A stretch of DNA of 64,000 nt. It comes from Eretmocerus hayati. Its lineage: Eukaryota; Arthropoda; Insecta; Hymenoptera; Aphelinidae. The notes under the pieces are model-generated. The model did not search any database, was not told the origin of the DNA, and worked only from the letters and a program-made list of their open reading frames with translations. The stretch spans positions 13,632,727 through 13,696,726 of the forward strand of contig CM056743.1 in the NCBI GenBank assembly GCA_029851415.1, given 5' to 3'. Below are positions 22,860-36,308 of the stretch, piece after piece. Position 1 is the stretch's first letter; each line of letters opens with the position of its first letter. The position numbers and the translations under genes were made by a program.

Positions 22860-25800
22860 CTGCACATGCAACAAAATGAAACAAAATATTTCAATAACTA
22901 CAAATCTCATTGATAAATGAGTCTCTGTGCAGCTGTATATATTATCAAAAAGCATATTTTTGGATCAGGCGAACCCGTTACTCGATGAATTTTGTACTTT
23001 TTACGTGCATAGTCAAATATTTGAATTTTGAAAAAAAATTTTTGATTGATGCACACAGGTGAGGATTGCATAGTCCAGTTTTAATCTTTTTTTCGAGTGC
23101 GCACGTTTTTGCTCTGATAGCCTCGTAAAAATTTGATTCAAGTACGCTCTTTGCTAGCTAAATCTATACACGGATTAGACTTTTTTGCTTGATGCTTCAG
23201 GGATTTCGAAATATTCAGAACCGATTGACAATCCGACTGTATATAGCAAAATACAACTAGCTAATACGGCTTTGAATTCTCTCGAAATATTTTTTCGATT
23301 GGCACATCACACATAGCAAACATCACGATAGTGACCGATATAGAATGTATCCATTCGAATATAGAAAAAAAAAATTTCTTCAGCTTGGTATAAATTCTGT
23401 GAATTCGAACAGGGGTATTTCATTGAATTCACACAAAAATCTTTCATACACATTGGTGTATTAAACCATATAAAATACGAACAGTAGGAAGCTTAATCTC
23501 TTTCGTGAGGCTCGATATCTATACGAGAATATCAGAATGGAAAGATTCAATAAACGCACGAATATATGACTCTATATAGATCCAAAGTCGGACTATGCTG
23601 AGTGTACGAAAAGTCAAGTATTGGCAAATGGCTTTAAAACATGAGGCAAACTATTCTGATACTAACGTATGAATGTACGCTCTCGAAGCTCAGATCCTTT
23701 CATCTCTTTCTTATTACATCGTATTGAGTGAAAATTGTACGAGTATCCCTGAACGATCTCATCCAAACAAGGTCTCCCTTCACTTTTCAAACAATTGAGT
23801 CTAATCGAAAGAGAATATCCACTTTTATAATACACGAGGATATCATAGCATCTGCGCGCTAATCTCAAGAGTTTATTGATGCAAAGTTAACCTTGAGGAT
23901 CGAATATTGGAAATGCGATCTATTGCGATTTCTGGGGATTACTAGCTGTTAAGATGATGATATTCGAATAAAATATTGTCTAATGAAATGACGGGAATCA
24001 ATCAATACGCATATATTTATTTCTACTATTAGTCGGTACATAGCTTCTCAACAGTATAATAATGAAGAATTTTGAGCCATTCTATGTTTTTCTAAATAAT
24101 GATAACGTTTCATATGGATTGATCAATTATTCGATTTATTCATAACGTCTATAGTCTATACTTTTTGCCCTTCGAAAATATATGAGCTTGTTAAGGCCTA
24201 AATAAAATGTTGAGACGTTTACTGTGGTGGGGCCCACCGGTGGATCCATTTTGTCTTTCTCCTTGTGTTGAAGTTTTCTAATTTATGAAAATAACATTCG
24301 TGGGTGTGTTCCGCCGGACACGGGGACAGAACTGCGATTTTCGGCTTTAGCAGCGGACGTGTTAAGTTTTAAGAACCGAATAATAACCTAGAAAAGCGGT
24401 AGAAAATGCCTCAAAATAGAAAAAAAAAGTTCTAAGAGACAAATTTTCCAAATATGATAATACTAATACAGAGTTGACATTCAACAAATATGAATGTGTT
24501 ACAGTTTTATTGTTTGAAATAAAAATGTCATTTTTACCAGATTTGGATAGAATTAAGATACGGATAACCGTGTCAAATTGCATCGGTGATTTGACTAAAA
24601 TATTACAGACGACAAAAAAGAAGAATGAAAGAACGATAAGGGATCCTGTAACTTTATCACTTGACGATGCGCTAGTTTGCAGAAAGTATTGAATGAAAGT
24701 TAAAATTCGTAATAATGCTTCTAAAAATATTAAATTACAGAAAATTTCTAACTCTACTGAAAAATTTTAATGAACCAAAACGACTTTTGAACAATTTTTG
24801 GAATGACTTAATTCCCTACCACTTATTCAGTTTCTCTACATATGTTACGAGCGGTAATTTCCATTCCTCAATGTGAAATAATTTAAAATGAAATTCAACT
24901 AGTTTCCGCAAACTCGATGGAGTTAATATAAGCTGCGAAAGGGGAGCTTAACAAAAGTTTTCATATTGCCAGCAATGATGCGGCTTTTGGTGAGAGCTGA
25001 TTTTCGCATTTTCATACATATATTCTATATATGAATTTTACGATTAAACCACGCGAGCACATAGCTTTTGAAAGCAGACCGTGAAATTGTGGCTATACGT
25101 ACATACGCTCATTTAAACTAATTAGTCGAATACTCACAAAGCTTTAACGTATGTTTCGGCGTATAATTGCGCCAATTCCACGCTCGCAGATTTGAGCTCT
25201 CAGAATATATGTTTTTGGTCGTATTAGGTATTCACCTTATTTGCTTCAAATTCACATTCGCATAATATTGTCGTTGACAATTCATTCGGTCATTACCGTG
25301 CCAATTTGGGAGTAATACTATTTAATATTTTGAGTGAGATGCTGTAGTATCTATCCCGTTGTAGAGTTTCAGGGCAGTTTTTGAAGGTCAGGCCAAGTTT
25401 AGCGATAATTTTAGACTCAGAGATGAATTGTTCCATTCGATTGAAATCTGCAAAAATGGACACCGGGTTGTCAAATTCAATTAATGTCCACTTGGTGAAT
25501 GAGAAATCATTCCATCATCATTCCAGTCATTGGCTACATCGTTAGATTTTGACATGAGACATTCACTTTACATAGGACCAATAAAAATCGATCTCAACCC
25601 GCTCAATTTGGATCGCGCTTCCCAGCTTCGAGAAAATTTTCTAGTACGAAACAAGTCAATAACTAATTGTAAAATGACAAAAACGGCAAAACTACGAAAT
25701 TGAGAATTTTCAATCTTTTGCATTTTTCTACAAAGCATAGAAATATAAAGACTTCATTGCATTATTGGATTACATTCCTAGCACAGTCACGGATTTTTGA

Positions 25801-28800
25801 GAATTTTTCAGACTCTTATGATGTACCTTCGGAAAGTTATCACAAGTATAAATTTTCGTGCATGTCTACATATGTGGATACTTTTGGACAGAGTGGTTCA
25901 ATAATCGTATTAAACTGATTTTTCGTAAAATTACATCACTATCGAGTCGTACTAATGCTCTGATTGGGATCGATTTTTCTGATGAATCGTGCGAATTATG
26001 TTCAGATAAGCCCAGGCATCGTTATGAGTGTCAAATTTTTGAAGCATGGATGTTCTCGAGAAAATTTTTCAATGAACTAAATTCTTTACGCGTACAGTCA
26101 AGCTAAAAATAACTTAAGTTTCAGTTTCAGTATTGTATTGCTCCATCCCATGTCAAATAACACGGAAAATTTCACAAACGTCAATGTTTTTTCATGATTT
26201 AATATCATAAAAATTGAATGTAGGCAATTTTTGTTGAAATGTTAATTGATACATTTGTAGTACACTTCAAAATCAAAAGCTGATTGTATTTGTAATTTAA
26301 TCAATTTGTAAATCAAATGTTGAGCATGGTAACGAGATTGTAATTTAGGTAATGGAACATGTCAGAAGTCTCTCACAGGTATGAGGATGAGCATTATAAG
26401 AGGCTTTGGAATTTCAAAATCTCGCACCCCAAGATTTCCTATGCTCCGCTTACGTCGGATTAAGATTATTACCTACGAGAGTCTAGTAGATGTAATCTAC
26501 TCTCCCTCTGCATCATATCCCTTCAGCATATGTTCCACATATTTCATTAACTCATCTGTCTCGGTCGGCTCACTTTGAGATAGGATCACTCACTCTCTCT
26601 GCTAATATGTTCTCCGAAACAATTAGAAAAGCCTCTTGAGTTTTTTTTTCTCAAAAATTCAGCACCCGTTGATCCATTTTGTAAAGTGGCAATGATTATG
26701 CATCATTTTCTAAGTAGTCATTTTGATGTGAGAAACACAAAGCCGAAGAGATGAAATACTGCGTAAAAAAGATCAAAAGACTCATCACTTTTGTGTATAG
26801 TTTCATGTGTGATGCGATATGCATGACACCTCTTTTCTTCAGACCTTTTTCTCAGAAGTGTCAAAGTGACAGAGAGAAAGCTTCTAATTTCCTCAAATTA
26901 TGAAGGTTTAGCTCTTTGAAGCATTTCCCCACTGTAATCGTGATTTTTTGGAATGATTTATATTCAACCGCATTTCAATTCCAAGAGAAAAATTTGATGA
27001 TGCAAGGTCCAATCGTACATGTAAAAGTTAAAAATTTCAACAATCGTCATTTTTATAGCCTTGCATTCAACGAGCAATCAGATATAAATTTTTCTGGATC
27101 ATATAAGGGGCAGAAATTTATTCACAGAATATAGGTTTACCATTTACCAAGAGGTCAAAATAAACTGATTATCTCAATCAAAATTTCTGGGAATAAAATA
27201 GGATGGATGTTTGAGTTCGCAGAGAATTCAACGGATTAAATGAAAAAGTTGTATTCGGAGATATCAAATGGCTGTTATGCGGTGGAGTGGCGAGACCACG
27301 AGTATAGGTATGGTATGCGCTAATGTCAGAACTGTGTAAAGGTCAGTCTGGCCGAACGGCGATACGAATCACTGCGGGCTGTCTGCCGGGTGGCGTGAGA
27401 TTCACCATGAATCTTTTCGCCAAACACGATGGAGTATAAGAAGTCCATTTCATCAGTCGTACATTCAAAACAATTTATCGAGTGAACTCATAAAAAAAAA
27501 ATAACTTGTTTAGGTGAGAATGGACGCCCATAACGCTTTTTTATTCATTGGCGGTGGTCGAGGGAATCTTAACAACGAAAGATTCCTAATTTTGGTGAAT
27601 TGATTTTTCAAAGGGGAATTTCAGAAAAAATTCACCGTGCAACGATGTGAAATCGAGGTTTCTATTATTCTGTGCAATGGACAATATTTTCTCCGTGAGA
27701 ATAGTGGCTGAATATTAAAAATGAACAAAAAATACTCTTATTTGTGGTTGTAGATGAGATAAGTGATTAAGAAACCTCATTTTAAAATTATTCTGTTAGT
27801 CCTGGAACCGAATCTGATTAATAGTCAGCAAAATTATTTTCGAAACAGCTTATTACAGATATTAATGTTTGCACGGAATTGTCTTTTATGAAAAGCAAAA
27901 TCAGAGATTTGACAAATTTGAAATTCCACACTATTTAATCTGGTGACTTTAGCTAGCACATGTACGAGCTCAATCATTTTCAAACTACTGATATAGCTTG
28001 AATACGAATTCAATCAATTTCATTTTTGTGACAGATCATTGGATTCAGAGGCTGACGAATGATGTACAAGAATTAATCTCACATTTGCATTGCAGTATTT
28101 TTCTACTATTTTCCACCAATATCCGACAATTTTATGGACAAAAATAGAGTACACGATCATACCTCTTGTTTTTGTACTAAAAACGTGTACTAAGAAAATT
28201 TTGATTTCTGAAGAAAAACGTTTCTGACTCTGTTGATGAAAACATTGTTCGTCGTTATTATTCGTTTGGTTGCAACTTGCAACTTTATTTTTTTCAAAGC
28301 CTCATCAAGAAGACAAAATAAAATATGTCAAGAAATCGACACCCGAGTTGATGAAAGAGGCCTGTTGGACCGCAATTTTTGATACATTCTAAAAGTAAGT
28401 TTTACGGCTATCTTTTTGAGGTTCTCTCTTTGTCGTGGCGATGATTGAAAATGAATGAATCTCTCTCGAAATTTGTTCACCCTTACGGCTCAAAAAGGAT
28501 GTGGAAAGAGATTCTGATGGTAAAAATTTCTTCGCTTTAATAGTTTTTCAAGCATTTTAATTAAAAACAAAAACTATGAAAATATCTTTCCTCGTAAAAT
28601 TACACGAAAAAGCTGAGATGAACAAATTTTATTCGTACGTGTTCGGCAAAGGCTCATCGGAAGAAATCTTGGTGGTTTTCCGAGATTGATACTTCGGAAG
28701 TAATGGACTGGAAACGATGATCGTAAATATCTTTTCCAATGAAATTAATGAAGAGTATAGAGAATTATTCAAACGAATTCCGTTTGTGCAAGTTCAGCAC

Positions 28801-29209
28801 GGGTACGATTCGTAATAATTTTTGCATGAAATTTGGAATTATATCGTAAAAGAATGCATGCCATCAAAGATGTATATGCGCATTGTCGACAGAAATTTCG
28901 AACTTGGAATATTATTATCCTGATACGTATGATGTGACTGGTGCGCGCCTGCGTATTTGGACTATATGTACTCCTCTCCTCGTGTGTCTAATCAAAATAC
29001 AGACGCAATACGAACGTGCAAAAGCACGTGTTCTGAATGATTCCAATGACTAATATAGACACAAATCAGCTGATACGTTTGTCAGCTTGACCAAACGCCG
29101 TAAACTACACAGTCACCCGATTTTTGACCATTTCAAATAAAGTTCATATCCACCAAAAAAATATGACCACTTGTAAATCATTTGATTATGAATAATTATT
29201 CAGACTCAC
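22860..29209 (-). other. hbn: hbn intron 1 (6.35 kb)
   Basis: A GT-AG intron (GTGAGT...TGTGCAG). No exon, MITE or RNA gene was recognised. Around 24,229 there is a GGGGCCCACCGGTGGATCC palindromic stretch, similar to CCCACCGGTGAGACCC at 11.58 and 11.83 kb. A locally GC-richer patch lies at about 27,268-27,440. Confidence 0.8.
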
Positions 29210-29438
29210 CATCGTTGCAGGAATTTGGGGTTGATTTTGAAGCTACAGCTACAACTGCCGCATGGTGACCAAGAATTCGTTCGATCGAATAAACGTTCCT
29301 CTTTTGATTATACGTCTGAGCCATTTGAGCGGCTGCTGCAGTCGCCAGGGCTGCAAGCTTCGAGTAATCAAACTCGATTGCTGCTGGCCTAACTGTATGA
29401 TGGCTGGTTTGCAGCTTCTGTAGCTCACCCCGGCTCAT
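29210..29438 (-). CDS. hbn: homeobrain exon 1 (start codon, octapeptide)
   Basis: The exon starts at ATG 29,438. An in-frame TGA lies two codons upstream, so no longer N-terminus is possible on this exon. It encodes residues 1-76 plus one base, then a GTGAGT donor. An Ala-rich stretch precedes YSIERILG (residues about 50-57). This is an octapeptide/eh1-like motif matching YSIDQILG of Drosophila hbn and typically recruits Groucho-type co-repressors. The phase joins exon 2. The full model gives 404 residues with all four junctions in frame. Confidence 0.88.
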
Positions 29439-30618
29439 CGGCGATCACCAAATCTTCCTTGTTTTTTTTTTTCCTTAATTATTGCACAGTCTGACTTTTT
29501 TCAACTCCAATATGGAAGCTCATAACCATATAATTTTGAAAAATCTCAACTTGCAGGCGATTTTCTAGCTATTTAAGAAATAATCCTGATGAATAGTGTA
29601 TAATGAAATATGGACACGGACTGTCACCACAAGGTATAATAACACGCCAAGCGCTTCAAAGATCGACTGAAGCGTCACGCGGTTCTGTTCGATGCTCTTT
29701 GGGTATAGTCCACGAGGGCTGTTCGAATATCGTTTTGTCTCGAGGGGGTAGCTCTCTCCCTCTTACTTGAACCGCCATCCCAAGTCGAACCAACCAATCA
29801 CGTTTACGTTTGCTCATAGAGCTAAACTGGACCAGCCCTCGAATATCCCTTCTCTTACCCTCGGCTTCCCTTCTAGTCAAGTTAATTTTGTTGCGCGCGC
29901 AACCCCGGGCAACCCCCCGTTTACGTATTATACCTACCCCACCACCATCATACGCAAAGTGTCGCGCGCGCGCATCTCATATACGATCCGTTATAATATA
30001 TTGGCTAACTGGCCACGCGACCGCTAAAATATAGGTATATGTGGTAGAAAAGTATATTATTGTCTCAAAGGTGTCAGAGCGTCGTGTCGCACCTGCTTGT
30101 TCCATCAACAGTTGAAAATAAGCTCGCTCAATGGCATAACACCTATCGCATTTCTTTATTCGATTCTATTTTAATTTTTCTTATGATGAGAAATGATATA
30201 GACAATTTTTTCCATTTCAGTTTTCTAAATGGGGATAGGAAATTTCTCCCACAGTTAGAAATACAGCCCATTTTTCTCATTATGTTTCAATCAGTTTTCG
30301 TCTCTTGCGATAAGGATGCGCCGGTAAATGAGGAATTTTGGAAAAATGATATAAAAGAGGATTTTGAGGTTGCGTTTTCACAAGCAGACAGAGAATACGA
30401 TTTCAAGGTCCAGCGAGAGCCATCAAATTCTCGTCAAAACTAAGATGAGAATGCCATTTTTACTGATTTTTTGCAAATGAAGATCGCTACATGAGGGATT
30501 TCGGGATTGGAACAATACGGTCCAAGTACAATTGCCTAGCTCATTTGAGGTCGTAGAATCTGATCACGAGATCCATTTGCTCCCAAGAGGTAAGAGTTTT
30601 TTTCCAAAATTCAAAGAA
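29439..30618. other. hbn 5' flank, presumed promoter side
   Basis: This stretch should hold the hbn 5' UTR and promoter. It has a GCGCGCGCGC stretch near 29,965 and several TATATA-like sites (29,995-30,060), none of which can be tied to a start site. An open frame of 127 codons at 30,060-30,443 on the plus strand has no recognisable domain. Confidence 0.4.
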
Positions 30619-31137
30619 CACGGAAAAAAAAGTTTGTAGGACCAACAAATACAAACTGGCAAAACAAACACCTGTTTGTAAGATTTGTATTTGTTGAAGT
30701 GACCACTGAGTTTGTAAAATTTGTAACCAGAACAAACTTCCATTTGTAAAGATTGGATTTCCCAAGCTCAAAAATTCTTTAGCAAATTTCCGCCCTCGGG
30801 GAAAACTTTTCCGGACCGCATCCCTCGCGGATACGTCGGTATTCGCGGATTTCCGTCCGCGTGGTAAATATTTTCGGAACATATCCTCCGCGGGTACGGA
30901 CTTCTGACCGATGTGTTAGTTGTATCAGTTGATATTCACATTTGTGGTACTGCAGAATGAAAACTATAATAAACTGTCAGATTCTGGGCCAGGTCCATCC
31001 ATAACTGCTGGGGGTACCAGCACAAACCTGCACTTGGGTGTCGGGGAACACACACATCTGTTAGTTTACAAACTAGTCGTTTGTAAGTGTTACAAACTAG
31101 TTTGTTAATCCAACAAATACAAACTTTTCCTTCCGTG
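30619..31137. mobile_element. MITE with CACGGAA termini and TTTGTAA subrepeats
   Basis: The left end reads CACGGAAAAAAAAGTTTGTA and the right, reverse complemented, CACGGAAGGAAAAGTTTGTA. Inside both ends are many copies of TTTGT/ACAAA blocks such as CAACAAATACAAACT and ACAAACTAG. The length is 519 bp and the sequence is non-coding. Confidence 0.8.
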
Positions 31138-32060
31138 AACTAGGATTCCGAAAACGGGTCAGTCAATTACTTCTGGATTGTCACCCCCCCCCCCCGACTC
31201 CGCCCCCTGGATCGATATTTTCGTGCTTGCTATTACATGTTCCAAAGCGCACAAAAAAGGTATCGAATACTAATTGGCCGTATGATTTGGCGTTCTGGAC
31301 CCAAAATCTGTGTATTTGGCATCATGGAAACGACAAATTAGGTCACCCGAGTTTGTGTTCAGAACTTACGAATTACATCGACAGTCAAGGTCCAAGAAAA
31401 TTATTATCCAATTGTGGTGCATTACAAATTAAGAAAATTCATTTTAACAAATACCTGACAACTTTGGGTAATCTTGGTTCTTGAGATTTTGGACAAAACT
31501 TTGAATTATTCAGACCAAATGGATTCCATGATCAAGTTCTATGACTAAAATACGTTATAAATTCTTCTTTTCGAACCTAGATTGTTTCCTTCAGTGATAT
31601 CTATCGATAAATAACATAGGAACGACACTTACTCCCCTATTTCCGCTAAAATTTGATAGCTCTCACTAAAACCTCAAATATCTATATTATATGCCATTAA
31701 GTAAGAAATTCGTTATCCACCTGTCAGAACACAACTTTTGAGATCTTGCCGATATTCAAACTTCAAAGTTGAGCAGAAATAACATTTGGCTCTGGTGATA
31801 TTTCAATCCATCTAACAATTTTCTGCGACGCAAGAGACCCTTTTGTAGGTTTGGAACATCAATCACATGGTTATAGGAATTTGACTTCGCGTTCGTACGG
31901 TTACAACGCAATTTTTCCACAGTTTATGGTGTAAAATAACTGAAAATATCACCCTGCCATAGCAAGACTAATCAATTTGACTGCTTTACCAGTGATACGA
32001 TCAACTTCAAGTCATGGCTATATTTGAGGGTACTCACCAGCCATTTTAATTCAAAATCCT
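31138..32060. other. No gene seen
   Basis: AT-rich sequence with a short poly(C) run near 31,184. No coding exon or RNA recognised. Confidence 0.5.
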
Positions 32061-32272
32061 ATTTCGGCACACTGGCATCGAAAGCCTATGGTTTCCGCCC
32101 CGATCCCGGGGCAGAAAATGCCGCCCAGGCTAGAAAACGAGCGAGCATGCGCAGTAGCCCTCGGGCCACTACATTGCATGCTCCGACGTTTTCTAACCTG
32201 TACGGCGGAGCGGCATTTTGCCCCGACATCGCGTCGGAAAGCATAGAATTTCGATACAAGTGTCACCGAAAA
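32061..32272. mobile_element. GC-rich palindromic MITE
   Basis: Arms of roughly 85-100 bp are inverted copies: ATTTCGGCACACTGGCATCG on the left against a reverse-complemented TTTTCGGTGACACTTGTATCG on the right. Both are followed by a GATCCCGGGGC / GATGTCGGGGC block and AAATGCCGC. The element is strikingly GC-rich for this window. Confidence 0.75.
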
Positions 32273-32288
32273 ACAGTGTACGCACCTC

Positions 32289-32384
32289 GGGCCAAAAATA
32301 ACCCATCGCGGCCGCGGGTATGCCGCCCTCGCCTACCGGCTCGTGCGGCAACCTACCCAGGCCGCGATGGGTCACTTTCGGCCC
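32289..32384. repeat. 96-bp GC-rich hairpin
   Basis: GGGCCAAAAATAACCCATCG CGGCC pairs with GGCCG CGATGGGTCACTTTCGGCCC, leaving an inner GCGGGTATGCCGCC region that folds again. It lies directly after the previous palindrome and may be its relative or a separate small MITE. Confidence 0.7.
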
Positions 32385-35040
32385 TTGTCGCGTAATGTAC
32401 TATTCCTATCACGAATTTTACGCAAAAATTTTATTCCACTTTAATCTATACTCATGTGCAATTGAAATCTAGTCACGTAATAATTATCGGATGGACTCTG
32501 TCGGCTCTAAATGTATGAATTTCGCTCGTTTAATTTCAACAGCTCACAACGATATCCCTCAAACCACCCACAAGCCAGAATGAAATCAAGATTTTCATAC
32601 AAACTCGTATGAAATCCCAAACGATCACGCTCCACTCTGCAACGAGATGTCCCGATACTTTCCTTAAATTCAATGCTTCCAAATTCCCCCTATACACCCT
32701 CAATATCAATTGAAAGTTGAAGAGCCAATTCGTAATTCAGGTTAATGGTCTGGAAGCAAGAAGGGACCAATCTTTCCGAATCACGTGCCTCATATACAGT
32801 ACACACATCACACAGACATATAGAAACATATTAACCTATTATGTATACGTCTGTGATGGCAATGCGGATGGAGCAGTCCTTCAATTGGAACTAATGAAGT
32901 GGACATTACAAAAGAAAGGGCTCTTTACACTTGAGCCATTATACATTCGCAAAACTAGACGACTCGACACTAATTCGCCTTTTCATCTCGGTGTGAATTC
33001 AAGTATTCAAGTTAACCGATGCTTAATGTTGAACACTTTCGAAACAATGTGTACGCGTGAGCCTGGCCTGTATAATTACAGCCCTTTTTTCTCCTAAACC
33101 TCATCCCAAAATGACGCTGATCCAGATCTTGTCCCTTGTCCTATCTAACTCAATCAGAGACTACTAGCTATTTTTGTGAAGACATCATTCCTTCGAGCTG
33201 GTATTTCGCACGTTTTCGACCAAAAGTAGAACGGGATTATTCGTGCACGTACATTTTCAACATCAGACTCTATGAAAGAATATTGTGTAAGCAGATCATC
33301 CAAGCGATGGTTTGCATCATTAGGCAAAATTCACCAGACTGGTAAATTCTATAATACTCACTACATCAGTCCGCATTGGACTATAAGATGATTTTCTAGA
33401 GTATTTTTCACTCTTGACGCGCGATGCCAAGATGATTGCGAAAAATTGAGCCCTGTCGCGACCGAGTTTTTCGCCAGAATATAAGCGCAACCCATTCGCT
33501 GTCTAGCGATATTATCTGTATATTCATAGCTGATGAGCTGTAACCATTAGAAAGATATATCTGTTATAATACAGTCTCAGCTGAGCCTTAAGACAACGAC
33601 ACCAGAGGGACAACAATGACGGATGTGGTATTGTCTTGGGTATATTTGGGCTTGAAAGGCTTACGCAATTTTATGTGTTTTTGGCAATCTGTTATGCTCG
33701 ATGTATTTTCTCGTCACAAGTGGTAAATATATGCAGCCTAAGTAAATATTCCTTGCTCCCTTGAGAACTTTTTCAGCAAACCGATCTGGGATTATACATC
33801 CTTCGTGGCGCGATCTTTATCCCTCATCTCGACAGATTACGTTCTCGAGACGGCCTCGTCGCAGACGTTGCGTCGGTGGCAAGGATTTTCTGGTTTCGCG
33901 TTCACTCTTGCCTCTGAAAAAGTCTCCATCATAAAATTTTACCATTCAAAACTCACATTAATAATCATTATTGGGGGAATCGATATATCAAAAATAGTTA
34001 GTTTTCTAATTTTGTTCCCAGCCATCTTTTCTCGATTCTGTGATGGAGTCAAATATCAATATCTCAGGACAATAAAAAAAATTCGAGAAATTCCTTGCAC
34101 TCTGATGCGCGAATAAAAATTCTGCCTGAATCTCTTCTTATAAAACTGCCGTGGTATACTTTTCTAAAATTGTCATGTTTCAAGTACAGTGTTAGATAGC
34201 ACGAATGAACAACATTTTGCCGGAATAACTCATTTGAAAAAACATGCTATTTTCTGGACTTTCCAACGTAGGAACCGAATCCGTTGCGAGATTTGCTCCT
34301 ACGCGACAGGCTTTTTTTTTAATTGCAAAAGAATTATTTTACAAAAAATGGCGTTTCTTCCTCATTTTCTTAATCGATGGGTTTGCTGACGCATCTTGAA
34401 GTGTGCCAAGAACGTATCGACGTATCGAAACAATTTTTCCATTGTATTTCGACCCGCTGAATTATATCAGCGTTTCTCTGGAACTTTTGCACTTTACTGA
34501 AAATCATTGAAAACGAAAAGTGAAGACCGTTCAACGCACACCTGGGACCTTTTGCTAACATATTTTTGTAGTATTGAGAGTTACAAGTCCACTATTGAAA
34601 CTCATATAGAGTAAGTAGCATCGCCAAAATCACGGTAACGAGTCGAACTCAGAAAGCAGTTTTTCGCCGATTTTCCAAAATTTCTTAAGCAATTATTTGG
34701 CAAGATTGACAATTTCAACTAATACCTTGGGCTTTTTGCAGCTTCGTAAGGTCAGGGTATCCGATCACAATTGGATTTATCAACATAGAGCTCGATCCGC
34801 CGATGTGGGATGAGAAAAACTGAATTTTTTTCGTGAGTCACGTTTTTTCTATCCCACTTCAGAACGGTCGTATTCTAGACAGAAATATCGCACCAACACG
34901 AGACTCATCACCAAATCTCCGCAATTGCATCTACTTTAGATATGCATCCAAAACTTGCGCTCAGAGTCTCGGCATGAGCTTGGCGTAATCATCTTTGAGT
35001 TGACCAGCCATGATTGATTTTTTATTTCCAATTTTCAGAG
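32385..35040. other. No gene recognised
   Basis: Open frames of about 100-126 codons occur on the plus strand (32,717-33,097 and 33,805-34,116), but none shows a domain, a signal peptide or convincing splice signals. I regard the stretch as intergenic. Confidence 0.4.
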
Positions 35041-35980
35041 TCATACAGTTTTGGCTGAATTGGTAGCACTCTATCGCGCTCCTGGGCCATCTTTCCAGAG
35101 AAATTTAACCGATTTTTCATTAAATCTTGAAATGCTCACAAAATTTACCAGAGATATCCTTCTTGATCACACGAGGGCGCAATTCTTTCGCTCCCATATA
35201 AAGATTGAAGTAAAAATATTCGCAATAGCCCAAATATAGAGGCATTAAACAAACAAGTATCATTCCGAAACTGGCGTTTTAAGCATTCCCTGGGGCAAGC
35301 TCGATACTCGTGATGTACAGATTCCAAGTCTTCTAATGGCTCTTCTTAATCGCTGCAAGATGGGATATCCAGCGCAGAATCAATTCATTCAATCACCTTC
35401 GACAGAGAACCATTGCAGCGCTCGCATGGAATTGTATAATAAGGTAACAAGAGGCTCGCGATGAGGCCCAATTATTCGAAATTTAAGGCGTCTCACGCAT
35501 TCGACGCTCTCTCTCTGCACGGACCGGGTACTGTCAAATTCAACCTATGATAGCCTGAGCACACCTCCGGAAGTGCTCAAAACGCTTGCTTTGGAATGAT
35601 ACCTCTGTGTTTGGCTCATCTGTTTTGGCCATTGCAAATAATTTTCCTTCAACATTTATATGGAAACAAAAGGAAGACGCTCTCGGTAGCTCAAAAAGAT
35701 GTCCCATGAGAGCCTTTTAAAGATTATTGCAAAATCAGACAAATTTTGCTGATGGCAACTCAAAAGATCAGCTTTTTACTCATTTCAAACGCATCCTAGC
35801 CCTCTTGAACTCGAGCTTGAACTACTGTCATTGTACTCAGCAGGTCAAAATAAGTAAAAAATCAGTTCCCATGCGCCTGTATGTCCTTGGCACACTACAA
35901 CAATGCGCCGCAAACTCATCAACTTGGAAAATGAGCAAAGAACGCTAAAAACGCCGTTTTTTTGTAAAATTAATATTTCC
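35041..35980 (+). repeat. Dispersed repeat, copy 1
   Basis: Parts of this stretch recur in the same order and orientation at 59.2-59.4 and 61.48-61.76 kb. Examples are CTTGAAATGCTCACAAAATT (against CTTGAAATACTCACAAAATG), GTGCTCAAAACGCTT, ACGCATCCTAGCCCTCT and ATGCGCCGCAAACTCATCA. No reading frame is shared, so it is probably a non-autonomous element or a degraded transposon. Confidence 0.65.
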
Positions 35981-36247
35981 CAATTAAAAAAATCTTGACG
36001 TGTGGGAAAAAATCTGCCCATGGATTTGGTTTCTAAGTCAAAAAATTTTCAAGAAAATCATGATTTCCAAAATGGATTCTTTCGGACGCGAAATTTTGTT
36101 TCTCGGTGTAATGGAGTGCGGCTCAGCGCACAGGAAAGATGGATGAAAACTGCATTGAAAACTTTCATGAAACCTTGACTTCCAACTCACAAAGCATAAA
36201 TATTATTACAATGATACTGCAGCTGATTTGCGAGTCAATTGGTGTTT

Positions 36248-36308
36248 ATTCATGACAACGTTTCGACAGTTACTTTGCTGTCCTCATCAGGTCTAAAAAA
36301 TTATGAAT
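36248..36308 (-). ncRNA. Hammerhead ribozyme, Penelope type, sense copy
   Basis: On the minus strand the core CTGATGA (36,290-36,284), a stem II of GACAG/CTGTC with loop CAAAGTAA, GAAA (36,264-36,261), a minimal stem III and GTC are followed by ATGAAT. That hexamer pairs with ATTCAT at the 5' side to close stem I. The layout fits the minimal type-I hammerheads described in Penelope-like elements. It is in the sense of the endonuclease frame. Confidence 0.85.

Noticed and set aside
30060..30443. 127-codon plus-strand open frame upstream of hbn
   Set aside because: No domain, signal or supporting splice site; left unassigned.
32717..33097. 126-codon plus-strand open frame
   Set aside because: No recognisable family or convincing start context.
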